In this document: positions 9,019-16,973 of the stretch, one piece after another | How the letters are laid out: every line of letters starts with the position of its first letter | How positions within the stretch are numbered: position 1 is the first letter of the stretch | Assembly (NCBI GenBank): GCA_023957245.1 | Contig: JAMLHJ010000003.1 | Span: 1-64,000 of the forward strand | Length of the DNA: 64,000 nucleotides | Direction: 5' to 3' | From: Chitinophagales bacterium | Lineage (GTDB): Bacteria > Bacteroidota > Bacteroidia > Chitinophagales > JADIYW01 | Translations under genes and position numbers: made by a program | The notes under the pieces: model-generated | What the model saw: the letters and a program-made list of their open reading frames with translations, nothing else | What the model was told of the DNA's origin: nothing | Database searches by the model: none

Positions 9019-10224
9019 TTATTTACCTTGTCTGAAAATAGCACTTTCTTTATATACTTCTGCTAAGATAGCTTTATCTATATCATTGAGTTGGATTTGT
9101 CTTCTTTCCATGACTTTCTGAGCTGTCTCAAGAGCTTTGTCCAAATCATAATCTACAAGTCCATCGCTACCTCCCCAAGAAAATGAGGGGATAAATTTTG
9201 GAGGAAAATTACCGCCATAAATATTGGCAGAGACACCTACTACTGTTCCCGTATTGAACATTGTATTGATACCGCACTTTGAATGGTCGCCCATCATCAA
9301 GCCACAAAATTGTAATCCTGTACTGATTTCTTTTTGTGAGTTGTAAGACCATGCTCTGACTGTACTGTAATTGTTTTTAAGATTGGAATTATTGGTGTCT
9401 GCTCCTAGATTGCACCATTCTCCAAGAACGGAATTTCCCAGATAGCCATCATGACCTTTGTTACTATAGCCGAATATGACTGAATTGCCAATTTCTCCAC
9501 CAACTTTACTATATGGCCCTATGCTTGTTTCTCCATATATTTTGGCTCCCATTTTGACTACAGAATGCTCACCTAACGCAAACGAACCTTTAATAATACT
9601 GCCTTCCATGACCTCACTATCTTTACCTAAATAGATAGGGCCAGATTTTGCATTGAGCATTGACCAATAAGCTTTTGCACCTTCTTCAACATAAATGTTT
9701 TCAGGATTTGAAATTTTATTATCACTTTCTAGAAGATGACCATTGGGTTCAAGTTGAAGCACCTTGATGTCTTTACGGATTTGGTCATCATTATAGGTGA
9801 AAATATCCCAAGGATGATGGAGAGCAAAATAGGAGTGTGGGTAAAACTGATAAATATTGGTACTAAAATAATTATTCAATTGTTCTAAGTCTTCTACTGG
9901 ATTTTCGAGGTGAGCAGCTATGATTTGTTCATCTTTTCCTTTTAATATTGTACCTAGTGGAAGATTTGAAATTTCATTAGAAATATCATTATCAGGCAAT
10001 ATGCTAGCATTGATATAAATACTAGAAGACTCTGATTTGAGAGTATATTTATTTTGCAAATAAGGTAAAGTCAATACTGAACAATCGCTTTGAAGATAAA
10101 TATTCCATTTTTCAATAATCTTCAAAATTCCTATTCTGATATCAGCTACTGAACGTGTATAAGTAAATGGAAGGAGAGAGTATCTTTCTTTACTATCAAA
10201 TAAAACTATATTGCTTGCTGTCAT
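9019..10224 (-). CDS. GlmU-family putative sugar nucleotidyltransferase
   Basis: A 401-residue cytosolic protein with a degenerate nucleotidyltransferase-like N-terminal half (starting VLFDSKERYSLLPFTYTRSVADIRIG) and a C-terminal left-handed beta-helix. The helix shows repeated hexapeptide turns (for example IKGSFALGEHSVVKMGAKI and NTMFNTGTVVGVSANI). This is the Bacteroidota GlmU-like family. The classical LAAGxGTRM pyrophosphorylase motif is absent, so whether it activates sugars or acts differently is unclear. It is the first gene of the operon leading to tpiA and prmA. A TAnnTTTG box ends 4 nt before the ATG, suggesting a leaderless transcript. Confidence 0.82.
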   Translation of the reverse strand: MTASNIVLFDSKERYSLLPFTYTRSVADIRIGILKIIEKWNIYLQSDCSVLTLPYLQNKYTLKSESSSIYINASILPDNDISNEISNLPLGTILKGKDEQIIAAHLENPVEDLEQLNNYFSTNIYQFYPHSYFALHHPWDIFTYNDDQIRKDIKVLQLEPNGHLLESDNKISNPENIYVEEGAKAYWSMLNAKSGPIYLGKDSEVMEGSIIKGSFALGEHSVVKMGAKIYGETSIGPYSKVGGEIGNSVIFGYSNKGHDGYLGNSVLGEWCNLGADTNNSNLKNNYSTVRAWSYNSQKEISTGLQFCGLMMGDHSKCGINTMFNTGTVVGVSANIYGGNFPPKFIPSFSWGGSDGLVDYDLDKALETAQKVMERRQIQLNDIDKAILAEVYKESAIFRQGK

Positions 10225-10228
10225 ATAA

Positions 10229-10236
10229 CAAAAATA
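10229..10236 (-). promoter_or_regulatory. Bacteroidota -7 box (TATTTTTG) of the GlmU-like/tpiA operon
   Basis: On the minus strand TATTTTTG matches TAnnTTTG. Its last base is 4 nt upstream of the ATG at 10224, which would place the transcription start at or next to the start codon. Confidence 0.5.
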
Positions 10237-10425
10237 AGAAAGTATCTAATAAATTGTGGTGTTTGTGGGTATATTCATAACAGTGTCACTTCTGAATAAA
10301 GATGGTCAATCTTCAATCGAAGTATGAATTGTGAATTTAGCGTATAACTTTTAATCGAAGTGATTTTTACACAATAATTGTTAAATCAACATCAGATAAC
10401 TCGATGCCTAAACAATGGTACTCGC

Positions 10426-11763
10426 TCATTCAATCTTACTTTTATCAATCTCCTTCATCAACCTTTCCGTTTCACTCAATGCCACAATAATTTTTTGATA
10501 ATGCAAAATATCTTCAAAGTCTAAAGCTCGGTCTTTGCGATCTTTGAGCCATTTTTGGGCAGGTTGATAACCACCGATGTAAAAGTTCCAGGCTACTTCT
10601 GGAACTTGGTCGAAATATTGAGTTTCGTTGATGTAAACTCGACCTTTTTCTGTGTCATGTTTTGGAGTATCTGTGTCATGTTGAGCTTTGTCGAAGCATG
10701 GTTTACCCACCACATTATCGCCATCTACAGGATATTGCGTAATGAAACGCTCTACCACTGGGCTTTCCAATAAATGAATTTGGCGTATTGCTCCACCCAA
10801 TTTTACCAACTTCCAAAAAGTGTCTGCATCTTTTGGATAGGGAACTCTGGGAAAATCTATCTTTAAAAACTCTTTGTATTTTTCCCGATAGGTGGGCGAG
10901 TGCAAAACAGCATAGATATAATCCAACAAATCTAAGGGTGTAAACACCGTTTTGTAATCATTTCTCAACTCGCTGTTGTTGGTGGCGTAGCATACCGAAC
11001 CGGTTTCTGCTTCGGGAATAAAGAGCAAGCCCAAGCCTTTGGCTATCTGCTCCACGATTTCCATGTTTAGGTTGGGCACTCTTTCTGCTTCGGTGTGTAA
11101 ACCTTGCTGTGCTGAGGTTTCTGGGTAGAGGTAGAGAGGGAATAATGGTGCACTACCAAATTTTTTTGCAGTTGATGTTAAATTACCGTCAGTTGGAAAT
11201 TTAGAAACGAAAACGTGTTTAAAATCTCCAAAAAATTGTCTTGGTACTAATAAACCTATATTATCATAAAACATATTTTTCATTGTGCTATATGCAGGTC
11301 TTCTCTGTAATTTTTCATCATAATAAGAATAAATTAAATCGAATGGACGATAATTTACTTTTCTTATTTTTTCGCCATTATATTTAGCAAATATTAATTT
11401 ATCCTTTAATGGAAAACCAGATGTATTCTCGATTGAGAATATACGTATTGCTTGTTCTTTATCTTCGAAAGACTTTTCAATCTTTGCTTTTAATTCTTTT
11501 AAAGAATAATCGTAAAAAAAACTATCTTTTCCTGTCTCAATTCCATTATTATAAGTAAGAAACAACTCATCCACCTTAAAGCCTTTTTCATAATCTTCTT
11601 GTCCAGCATTGTCTTTTTTCACTAGAAAGAAATTGGGTGCTTCGGGTTGCAGCTCGTTCCAATCAACTGAGCGCAAGGTGTTTTGGTTTAGAAAATCGTA
11701 TTTCGCTTCTCGCTTTCCGTAAAGGTCAAAATGGAATACTTGTGCTAATTTATTTTTGGTCAT
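10426..11763 (-). CDS. Type ISP/IIG restriction-modification specificity (C-terminal) half
   Basis: This 445-residue protein is the target-recognition/C-terminal region normally fused to the methylase of type ISP-like single-chain restriction-modification enzymes. It begins (KLAQVFHFDLYGKREAKYDFL) exactly where the methylase half at 14751-16619 stops. It has the conserved RKVNYRPFDLIYSYYD and YFDQVPEVAWNFYIGGYQPAQKWLKDRKDR blocks of that family. The two halves together (622+445) equal a normal full-length enzyme, so it probably associates with the methylase in trans. Residues about 354-371 are an in-frame insertion made of a palindromic repeat. It is the last gene of the island. The preceding DUF1016 gene appears to have overlapped its start before a frameshift. 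Confidence 0.82.
   Translation of the reverse strand: MTKNKLAQVFHFDLYGKREAKYDFLNQNTLRSVDWNELQPEAPNFFLVKKDNAGQEDYEKGFKVDELFLTYNNGIETGKDSFFYDYSLKELKAKIEKSFEDKEQAIRIFSIENTSGFPLKDKLIFAKYNGEKIRKVNYRPFDLIYSYYDEKLQRRPAYSTMKNMFYDNIGLLVPRQFFGDFKHVFVSKFPTDGNLTSTAKKFGSAPLFPLYLYPETSAQQGLHTEAERVPNLNMEIVEQIAKGLGLLFIPEAETGSVCYATNNSELRNDYKTVFTPLDLLDYIYAVLHSPTYREKYKEFLKIDFPRVPYPKDADTFWKLVKLGGAIRQIHLLESPVVERFITQYPVDGDNVVGKPCFDKAQHDTDTPKHDTEKGRVYINETQYFDQVPEVAWNFYIGGYQPAQKWLKDRKDRALDFEDILHYQKIIVALSETERLMKEIDKSKIE
10650..10702. repeat. Palindromic repeat inserted in frame in the specificity gene
   Basis: The plus strand holds two direct copies of CTGTGTCATGTT (10650-10661 and 10671-10682). The second runs into GTTGAGCTTTGTCGAAGCATG, a variant of the Bacteroidota dispersed palindrome also seen as CACTGAGCTTGTCGAAGTG at 24612. 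On the coding strand it reads as PCFDKAQHDT plus a second HDT copy, keeping the frame open. Confidence 0.65.
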
Positions 11764-11817
11764 GGTTGTTATTCAATTGTTGTAAAATGATGGATTTTTC
11801 TCGTTCTATTTCGGCTA

Positions 11818-12777
11818 CTAATTCTGCTTCTGTGGGCAGGTAAGGTAAAATTTTGTACTGAAAAGTTGTTTGTTTTCTGCCAGTACGGAGTATTTGGCTA
11901 TGGTTTTATCGGTTTCGGTACACAATAAAATGCCAATGGTAGGATTGTCAGATGCTTGTTTTTTCAAATCGTCATACATCCGCACATACATATCCAACTG
12001 CCCAATATCTTGGTGGTTGATTTTATTGGTTTTTAGTTCGAGTATCACAAAGCATTTTAAGATGTAATTGTAAAATACCAGGTCGATATAAAAATCGGAA
12101 GTTTCGGTACGCACCAATTGTTGTCTTTCAACAAAAGCAAAGCCTTTGCCCAATTCCAAAATAAATTTTTGCAGATTATCTATCAAAGCTTTTTCCAGTT
12201 CCACTTCGGTATAACTGTAAGATACAGGCAAGTTCAGAAACTCCAAAACAGCCGGATTTTTAATAAACTCAAAAGCATCATTTTGGAAATCTTTGGTCTT
12301 TTCCTGCATTTCATTTTCCACATCATCTTTCACCTGAGAAGATAAAAGTCGTTGGTAATACAAAGTTGAAATATTTCTATCTAACGTGCGAATAGACCAG
12401 TTGTTAGCTGCGGCTTCGTTTAGGTAATAGGTGCGTGCTTTTTCATCTGAAACCTTTAAAACACGCTGAAAGTGAGACCATTGTAATTTGGAAAACAGTG
12501 TTTTCCAAATTGAGACTTCTTGAAAAAGGATATAGAATTGCCTGAAATTTCTAATATTCCTTTCAGTAAATCCTTTCCCAAACTCCTTGGTCAATTCTGC
12601 TGAAACATTTTGAATAATTTGCTTTCCATACGTAGCACGGTCTTCGCCGCCTTGTTCTTCTTCCACTATGCGTTTGCCTATCATCCAATAGGCTTCTACC
12701 ATTGCCGAATTGATGGCGGTATAAGCTTTCTGACGAGCTTGTGCTAAAATGGTTTTTATTTCGAGGATATAATTCAT
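11818..12777 (-). CDS. DUF1016 (YhcG-type) PD-(D/E)XK nuclease, frameshifted at the C-terminus
   Basis: A 319-residue protein with the N-terminal DUF1016 helical domain (AYWMIGKRIVEEEQGG near residue 30; FTERNIRNFRQFY near 70) and the C-terminal nuclease-fold domain. Asp232 in FYIDLVFYN and the ELK triad at 247-249 form the D-ExK active site, followed by HQDIGQLDMYV. The last about ten residues (FYLTCPQKQN) are off frame. Adding one base in the A4/T4 run at 11847-11854 restores the family ending LPYLPTEAELVAEIEREK and extends the gene to 11750, where it would overlap the next gene by 14 bp. Such proteins accompany restriction systems. The catalytic domain is still complete. Confidence 0.85.
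   Translation of the reverse strand: MNYILEIKTILAQARQKAYTAINSAMVEAYWMIGKRIVEEEQGGEDRATYGKQIIQNVSAELTKEFGKGFTERNIRNFRQFYILFQEVSIWKTLFSKLQWSHFQRVLKVSDEKARTYYLNEAAANNWSIRTLDRNISTLYYQRLLSSQVKDDVENEMQEKTKDFQNDAFEFIKNPAVLEFLNLPVSYSYTEVELEKALIDNLQKFILELGKGFAFVERQQLVRTETSDFYIDLVFYNYILKCFVILELKTNKINHQDIGQLDMYVRMYDDLKKQASDNPTIGILLCTETDKTIAKYSVLAENKQLFSTKFYLTCPQKQN
12485..12511. repeat. Perfect 12-bp inverted repeat inside the DUF1016 gene
   Basis: AATTTGGAAAAC (12485-12496), AGT, then GTTTTCCAAATT (12500-12511). It lies in the variable linker between FRQFYILF and LQWSHF, and its centre AACAGTGTT is the same as that of the inverted repeat at 13690-13718. Confidence 0.85.
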
Positions 12778-12791
12778 GTTCTTAAATTATT

Positions 12792-13640
12792 TTATGAAAT
12801 GGATTGAAGTATATGTGCGACTGTGAGTTTGTCCATTTTTGAAAATGCAAACCATTTTTTCCCTAAATCTTTCAACGAAGCACCCAAATGATACACTTCA
12901 TTTTCATCAATTATTAAAAATCGGTCGTGACTTTTGTCGAATAGCTTCAACTCAAAACCACCGTACTGCTCATTTACTTTTTTGATGTCCAAAGCTAATT
13001 GCGGCGTTTCCTTTTTAGTCAACAATAGCACATTCACATTTTTGTTTTTCTTGGATAAATGGGTCAACGAATCTTCATTAATATAATTGTCAATCAAGAT
13101 GATATTTTTCTTTGCTGAACGAATAACCTTAGCCATAAATTGATAGGCATCAAAAACTTGCCCATCAAAGAAAATGCCTTGTGCAGGAAGTTCAGTAGAT
13201 TTTATTTGGAATGAAATTTCTTTTACTTGCTGGGCTATATTTTCAACTGTATTTTCAATGCGATTCATGCGTTGGTTAAGCGCATACCCTTTAAGTAAAA
13301 ACTCTCGAAGAACATTTGTAGCCCAAATTCTAAATTGAGTTCCCTGCTTGGATTTTACTCTGTAACCCACAGAAATAATTACATCTAAATTGTAATATTC
13401 AATCTTTCTTTCAACATTTCGACCTCCTTCAATTTGAACTATCGCAAAATTTGCGACAGTTGAACTTTTACTTAACTCTCCTTCAGAAAATGTGTTATTA
13501 ATATGCTTCCCTATTGTTTTCACATCTCTGCCAAACAATTCAGCCATTTGCTGTCGGTTGAGCCAAACAGTATTTTCATCTACTCTTACCTCAATTCTTT
13601 CGGGTAGCTCATTGGTTTGATATAAAATAATTTCATTCAT
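12792..13640 (-). CDS. RhuM-family protein fused to a PLD-like domain
   Basis: Residues 1-120 are the RhuM (virulence protein RhuM family) domain: VWLNRQQMAELFGRDVKTIGKHINN near 26-50, a winged-helix-like segment, and EYYNLDVIISVGYRVKS near 81. After a coiled region (121-147) comes a phospholipase-D-like C-terminal domain with NIILIDNYINEDSL near 179 and HDRFLIID at 238-245, where a PLD HxK would read HxR. RhuM proteins are of unknown biochemical role but recur in restriction and mobile loci. The gene lies between the two DUF1016 nucleases (gaps 76 and 14 bp), inside the split restriction gene, which suggests a joint function. A strong inverted repeat lies 49 bp upstream of its ATG. Confidence 0.8.
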   Translation of the reverse strand: MNEIILYQTNELPERIEVRVDENTVWLNRQQMAELFGRDVKTIGKHINNTFSEGELSKSSTVANFAIVQIEGGRNVERKIEYYNLDVIISVGYRVKSKQGTQFRIWATNVLREFLLKGYALNQRMNRIENTVENIAQQVKEISFQIKSTELPAQGIFFDGQVFDAYQFMAKVIRSAKKNIILIDNYINEDSLTHLSKKNKNVNVLLLTKKETPQLALDIKKVNEQYGGFELKLFDKSHDRFLIIDENEVYHLGASLKDLGKKWFAFSKMDKLTVAHILQSIS

Positions 13641-13689
13641 AAAGACTTATTTTTTTCTTTACAAAAATGTTTTCATCACATCCTGTTTT

Positions 13690-13718
13690 AAATTGTGCGA
13701 ACAGTGTTCGCACAATTT
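13690..13718. repeat. Perfect 13-bp inverted repeat upstream of the RhuM-PLD gene
   Basis: AAATTGTGCGAAC (13690-13702), AGT, GTTCGCACAATTT (13706-13718). It overlaps the DUF1016 stop codon (13717-13719) and sits in the largest gap of the island. No T-tract follows it on the coding strand, so an operator or processing hairpin is more likely than a terminator. Confidence 0.9.
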
Positions 13719-14748
13719 ATTCTATTAGTTTTTTCAATGTTGATTTATCCGGCAAAATAGTTTTGTACTTGGTGGCAAAAATTTGATCATTATCCTTAGG
13801 TAAAGTAATTTCTACTAAATTTTCATTTTTTTGTTTGCACAAAACAATGCCAATGGTGGGGTGTTCATCATCTTCTTTTACGAAGCGGTCGTAATAATTT
13901 ACATACATCTGCATTTGACCTAAATCCTGATGACTAAGCTTTCCTATTTTTAAATCTATCAACACAAAACAACGAAGTAGCCGATTGTAAAATACCAAAT
14001 CCACAAAATAATGCTCTTCATCAAAACTAAATCGCACCTGTCTTCCACCAAAGAAAAAACCTTTACCCAACTCCAGCATGAACTGCTCAATCCGGTCTAT
14101 AATGGATGTTTCCAACTCCGTTTCAGAATAAGTTGATTGCTCCTCTAATCCTAAGAATTCTAAAATATAAGGCTCTTTGAATAAGTCTTTGGGTTGCTGA
14201 ATGATTTGTCCTTTTTGAGCAAGTTTCATAAGCTCTTCTTTATTTCTGCTCAATGCCAATCGCTCATACAAACCCGAATTAAATTGTCGTTTTAGTTCTT
14301 CTAATTTCCAATTGCTGTTAAAACATTCTATTTCATAAAACTGGCGCTCATTTTCATCTTCTATTTGCATTAAGAAAAGATAATGAGACCATCCAATAGG
14401 AAGAAACTTAACATCATTTTCTCCAAAAATCCTCAAGCTGTTTGAGGATTTTTGAAACACATCAGATTTCCTCAATTCTTTTGAGGATTTTGAATACAAC
14501 AAGAAAAAATTTCTCATTCGTTCTAAGTTTTGAACAGAGAACCCTCTACCCAATTGCTTGGTTAGTTGTTGCGAAGTATTTTTTAAAAGCGAAACACCAT
14601 ATTCAGCCCGACTTTCTCCTTGCTGCAACTCTTCTACTATCAGTTTCCCAATTTGAAAGTAGGTAATTACCATAGCTGTGTTTGCAACCTTAGCCACACT
14701 GCTTCTGGCATGTTCAATCAAAGAAATTATTTTATCACTTAACTCCAT
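13717..14748 (-). CDS. DUF1016 (YhcG-type) PD-(D/E)XK nuclease
   Basis: A 343-residue paralogue of the protein at 11818-12777. The N-terminal domain has YFQIGKLIVEELQQGESRAEYG near residue 30 and FSVQNLERMRNFFLLYS near 70. The C-terminal nuclease fold has Asp250 in YFVDLVFYN, then IDLKIGKLSHQDLGQMQMYVNYYD, giving a D-DxK site in which Asp replaces the usual Glu, as is common in this family. The ending LPKDNDQIFATKYKTILPDKSTLKKL is intact. The start ATG is 2 bp after the methylase stop, so the two are surely coupled. Residues about 87-110 are a low-complexity insertion encoded by two inverted repeats. Confidence 0.86.
   Translation of the reverse strand: MELSDKIISLIEHARSSVAKVANTAMVITYFQIGKLIVEELQQGESRAEYGVSLLKNTSQQLTKQLGRGFSVQNLERMRNFFLLYSKSSKELRKSDVFQKSSNSLRIFGENDVKFLPIGWSHYLFLMQIEDENERQFYEIECFNSNWKLEELKRQFNSGLYERLALSRNKEELMKLAQKGQIIQQPKDLFKEPYILEFLGLEEQSTYSETELETSIIDRIEQFMLELGKGFFFGGRQVRFSFDEEHYFVDLVFYNRLLRCFVLIDLKIGKLSHQDLGQMQMYVNYYDRFVKEDDEHPTIGIVLCKQKNENLVEITLPKDNDQIFATKYKTILPDKSTLKKLIE
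14425..14486. repeat. Two adjacent inverted repeats inside the DUF1016 gene
   Basis: A perfect 12-bp inverted repeat (AAAAATCCTCAA at 14425-14436, loop GCTGT, TTGAGGATTTTT at 14442-14453) is followed by CCTCAA (14470-14475), TTCTT, TTGAGG (14481-14486). They share the TTGAGGATTTT arm and encode the variable linker after FFLLYS, the equivalent position to the repeat in the other DUF1016 gene. Confidence 0.8.
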
Positions 14749-14750
14749 AT

Positions 14751-16619
14751 TTATTTCTTTTTCTTCACAAAAATATTGATACTCACGCCTTGCATGATGT
14801 CAAATACATTTTGGTCGGCACTACCATTGGGAGCAGTTTCTTTTTTCTTGGCATTGCCGTGTAGATCGAGTACATAAATTTTATCAAAAGTCTTCATCAA
14901 TTCTTCCCTCATTTTTCGGTGAATGATGCCGTCGATAAAACTATTGTTGGAGATATAAGCCAAAATACCTTCGCCCGTTTTTTCGATGTAATGTTGTCCG
15001 TATCGAATGAATTTGATGTAATCATCAGACAAAGGTTGGATATTGCGTTCGTTCAAATCTTTTTTATAATCGGTAGTCAATTTTTCTATCCATTCTCCTT
15101 TATTGTTGGAACTTACAGAATAAGGCGGATTTCCAATGACCACCATTACTGGATTATCTCGTTTGATGTGATTTGCTTCGTTGGCTTCTGTGCTTAACCA
15201 ATTGGCAAATAAAGTTCCTGTATCTTGATGATATTCTTCAAGACTATTGGTTAAATATACTCTTATTCGCTGGTTTAAAGTTGGTTTAAAACCTGTTTCG
15301 GTCAGCAATAAATCCATTTTTAGATGAGCCATGGCATAACTCGCCATCAGTAATTCAAAGCCATTAAGTCGAGGTAACAAATGGTTTTCAACATAATTGC
15401 TCCAAATACCTTGTTGCCCTTCAAACTTTTTGTGTATGTGTTTTACCACTTCTGCCAAGAAAGTACCTGTTCCTGTTGCAGGGTCAAGTATTTGTACTTT
15501 GTGCACTTCTTGTTCCACTTTTTTGCCTTGAACATCCACTTTTATTTTGGTTTTGCTAGTATCAGCCAAACCTTGTGGTAAATCAAATTCTGTTTTTAAA
15601 ATGTCATCAACTGCACGAACAATGAAGTTTACTACTGGTTGCGGTGTGTACCAAACGCCACGAGCTTTACGGAGTTTTGGGTCGTATTCACTCAGGAAAG
15701 TTTCATAAAAATGGATAATTGGATCTTCCATTTTTGTAGATTTTCCGTAGTTTTTTAAGATTTCTTCTACATTACAAGCTAAAAATATTTCGACTAAGCC
15801 ATCTACAATCCATTTGATGCGGTCGTCAATATCGGGTCCAGCAATATAACCAAATAATTTTCTCAAAAAAGGATTGGATTTTGGAATGAGTTCTGCGGCT
15901 TCTTGTCGGCTAAAAGTAGGTAAAGTTGGGTCGTGTAGTCGAGCTGCAAACATACCGTAAGCAATAGTTTGAGCGTAAACGTCAGCAAATCCTTTGGGTG
16001 TAATATCGTGAATTAATATTTCTTTAAAAGCCAACATTTGCTCTTTCAAAGTACTATTCTCTTGATTATAAACATCACTATTTAAAGCATTTTCAATCAC
16101 ATCAGAAAGTAAACGAGCCTTACCTGCCATCATTTCTGCTAACTTTTTCGGACTTTTTATGGTTTGCCCGATATGTGTTGCAAAATCTTTGATTAGGTTT
16201 TCAAACTGCTTAAAATTTTCATACAGAGGTTTGATTCCCTTATCATTAATATCTCCGATTGAAATTTTTGTAATAAACTCTCCGTCACGGTATAGATGAT
16301 AACTCAAATAATCTGTGAAAATTAAGTTGTTTAATGACGCCTTGTAACGGTCAAACTGTTCTTTGTTTCCTGTTTTCTTTGTACCGTCAAGGTCTTTGTC
16401 GCCAATGTCTTTAGCTTCAATAAAGCCAACGGGAATATCATTTTTAGTCAAAATATAATCTGGTGCTCCACAACTTTGACGCTTGGGTTCGTTGGTAGCC
16501 CTGATGCTAGGTACTAAACTTTCAATGAGTTGTTGTAAGTCGCCACGAAAAGTATGTTCGGTTGAATTGCCTAATTTATAGCGTTGATTTATATTTTCGA
16601 TATATTGGTCTAAAGTCAT
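14751..16619 (-). CDS. Type ISP/IIG restriction-modification methylase (N-terminal) half
   Basis: A 622-residue N6-adenine DNA methylase with an N-terminal PD-(D/E)XK-like nuclease segment: PDY at 53-55, then FIEAK at 66-70 (D54...E68xK70). A helical region follows, then the methylase core: motif I LDPATGTGTFLAEV near 378, the NGFELLMASYAMAHLKM region near 419, and motif IV NPPY at 497-500. No helicase walker motifs are present, so it resembles compact type IIG enzymes. The protein stops after VSINIFVKKKK, precisely where full-length homologues continue into KLAQVFHFDLYGKR. That continuation is encoded separately at 10426-11763. First gene of the island, with its own promoter. Confidence 0.88.
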   Translation of the reverse strand: MTLDQYIENINQRYKLGNSTEHTFRGDLQQLIESLVPSIRATNEPKRQSCGAPDYILTKNDIPVGFIEAKDIGDKDLDGTKKTGNKEQFDRYKASLNNLIFTDYLSYHLYRDGEFITKISIGDINDKGIKPLYENFKQFENLIKDFATHIGQTIKSPKKLAEMMAGKARLLSDVIENALNSDVYNQENSTLKEQMLAFKEILIHDITPKGFADVYAQTIAYGMFAARLHDPTLPTFSRQEAAELIPKSNPFLRKLFGYIAGPDIDDRIKWIVDGLVEIFLACNVEEILKNYGKSTKMEDPIIHFYETFLSEYDPKLRKARGVWYTPQPVVNFIVRAVDDILKTEFDLPQGLADTSKTKIKVDVQGKKVEQEVHKVQILDPATGTGTFLAEVVKHIHKKFEGQQGIWSNYVENHLLPRLNGFELLMASYAMAHLKMDLLLTETGFKPTLNQRIRVYLTNSLEEYHQDTGTLFANWLSTEANEANHIKRDNPVMVVIGNPPYSVSSNNKGEWIEKLTTDYKKDLNERNIQPLSDDYIKFIRYGQHYIEKTGEGILAYISNNSFIDGIIHRKMREELMKTFDKIYVLDLHGNAKKKETAPNGSADQNVFDIMQGVSINIFVKKKK

Positions 16620-16642
16620 TTATTATTTTTTATACTTCCTTT

Positions 16643-16674
16643 CAAAGTTAATTTTCTTTTCATGAGTTAGCAAA
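16643..16674 (-). promoter_or_regulatory. Predicted promoter of the restriction island
   Basis: Minus strand: TTTG (16671-16674), 20-nt spacer, TAACTTTG (16643-16650), matching the Bacteroidota -33/-7 pattern. The -7 box ends 23 nt before the methylase ATG at 16619. Confidence 0.6.
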
Positions 16675-16973
16675 GGAATATATTTTTGTTTTTTTTCGTA
16701 GGGATGTATGTAGATAAATACTAAATGCATCTTATTTATACATATACTTTGTTGAATTTTAGACTGTTGCTTGCTTTGCTTAATAAAGCTTTAGTGATTT
16801 TTTCTTTATATTGGAAACCTTTATTTGTTATGTCTTTTTTTGAATTGCCATTTAATCTTTAGTAGGAGATATAAAGTTTTAGGTTGCGTTTCCTTGACAA
16901 AAGAATTAACTTTAAAAAGTAAGATTTTTTACTACTTCTGAAATTCAGTTTGTTAACTAATAATTCTTGAATT
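16675..16973. other. AT-rich divergent intergenic region
   Basis: About 300 bp between the restriction island and the lipoprotein gene at 16974. I see no convincing gene, RNA or repeat in it. It presumably carries the lipoprotein promoter. Confidence 0.5.

Noticed and set aside
13690-13718. LexA/SOS box
   Set aside because: CGAAC-ACT-GTTCG has a 3-nt centre, whereas the CGAACATATGTTCG box has four. The long arms and the shared AACAGTGTT core with another repeat point elsewhere.
13690-13718. Intrinsic terminator
   Set aside because: No T-tract follows on the coding strand and the next gene starts 49 bp on.
14751-16619. Full type I or type ISP enzyme with helicase
   Set aside because: No helicase Walker motifs exist in either half; the size fits the compact, helicase-free form.
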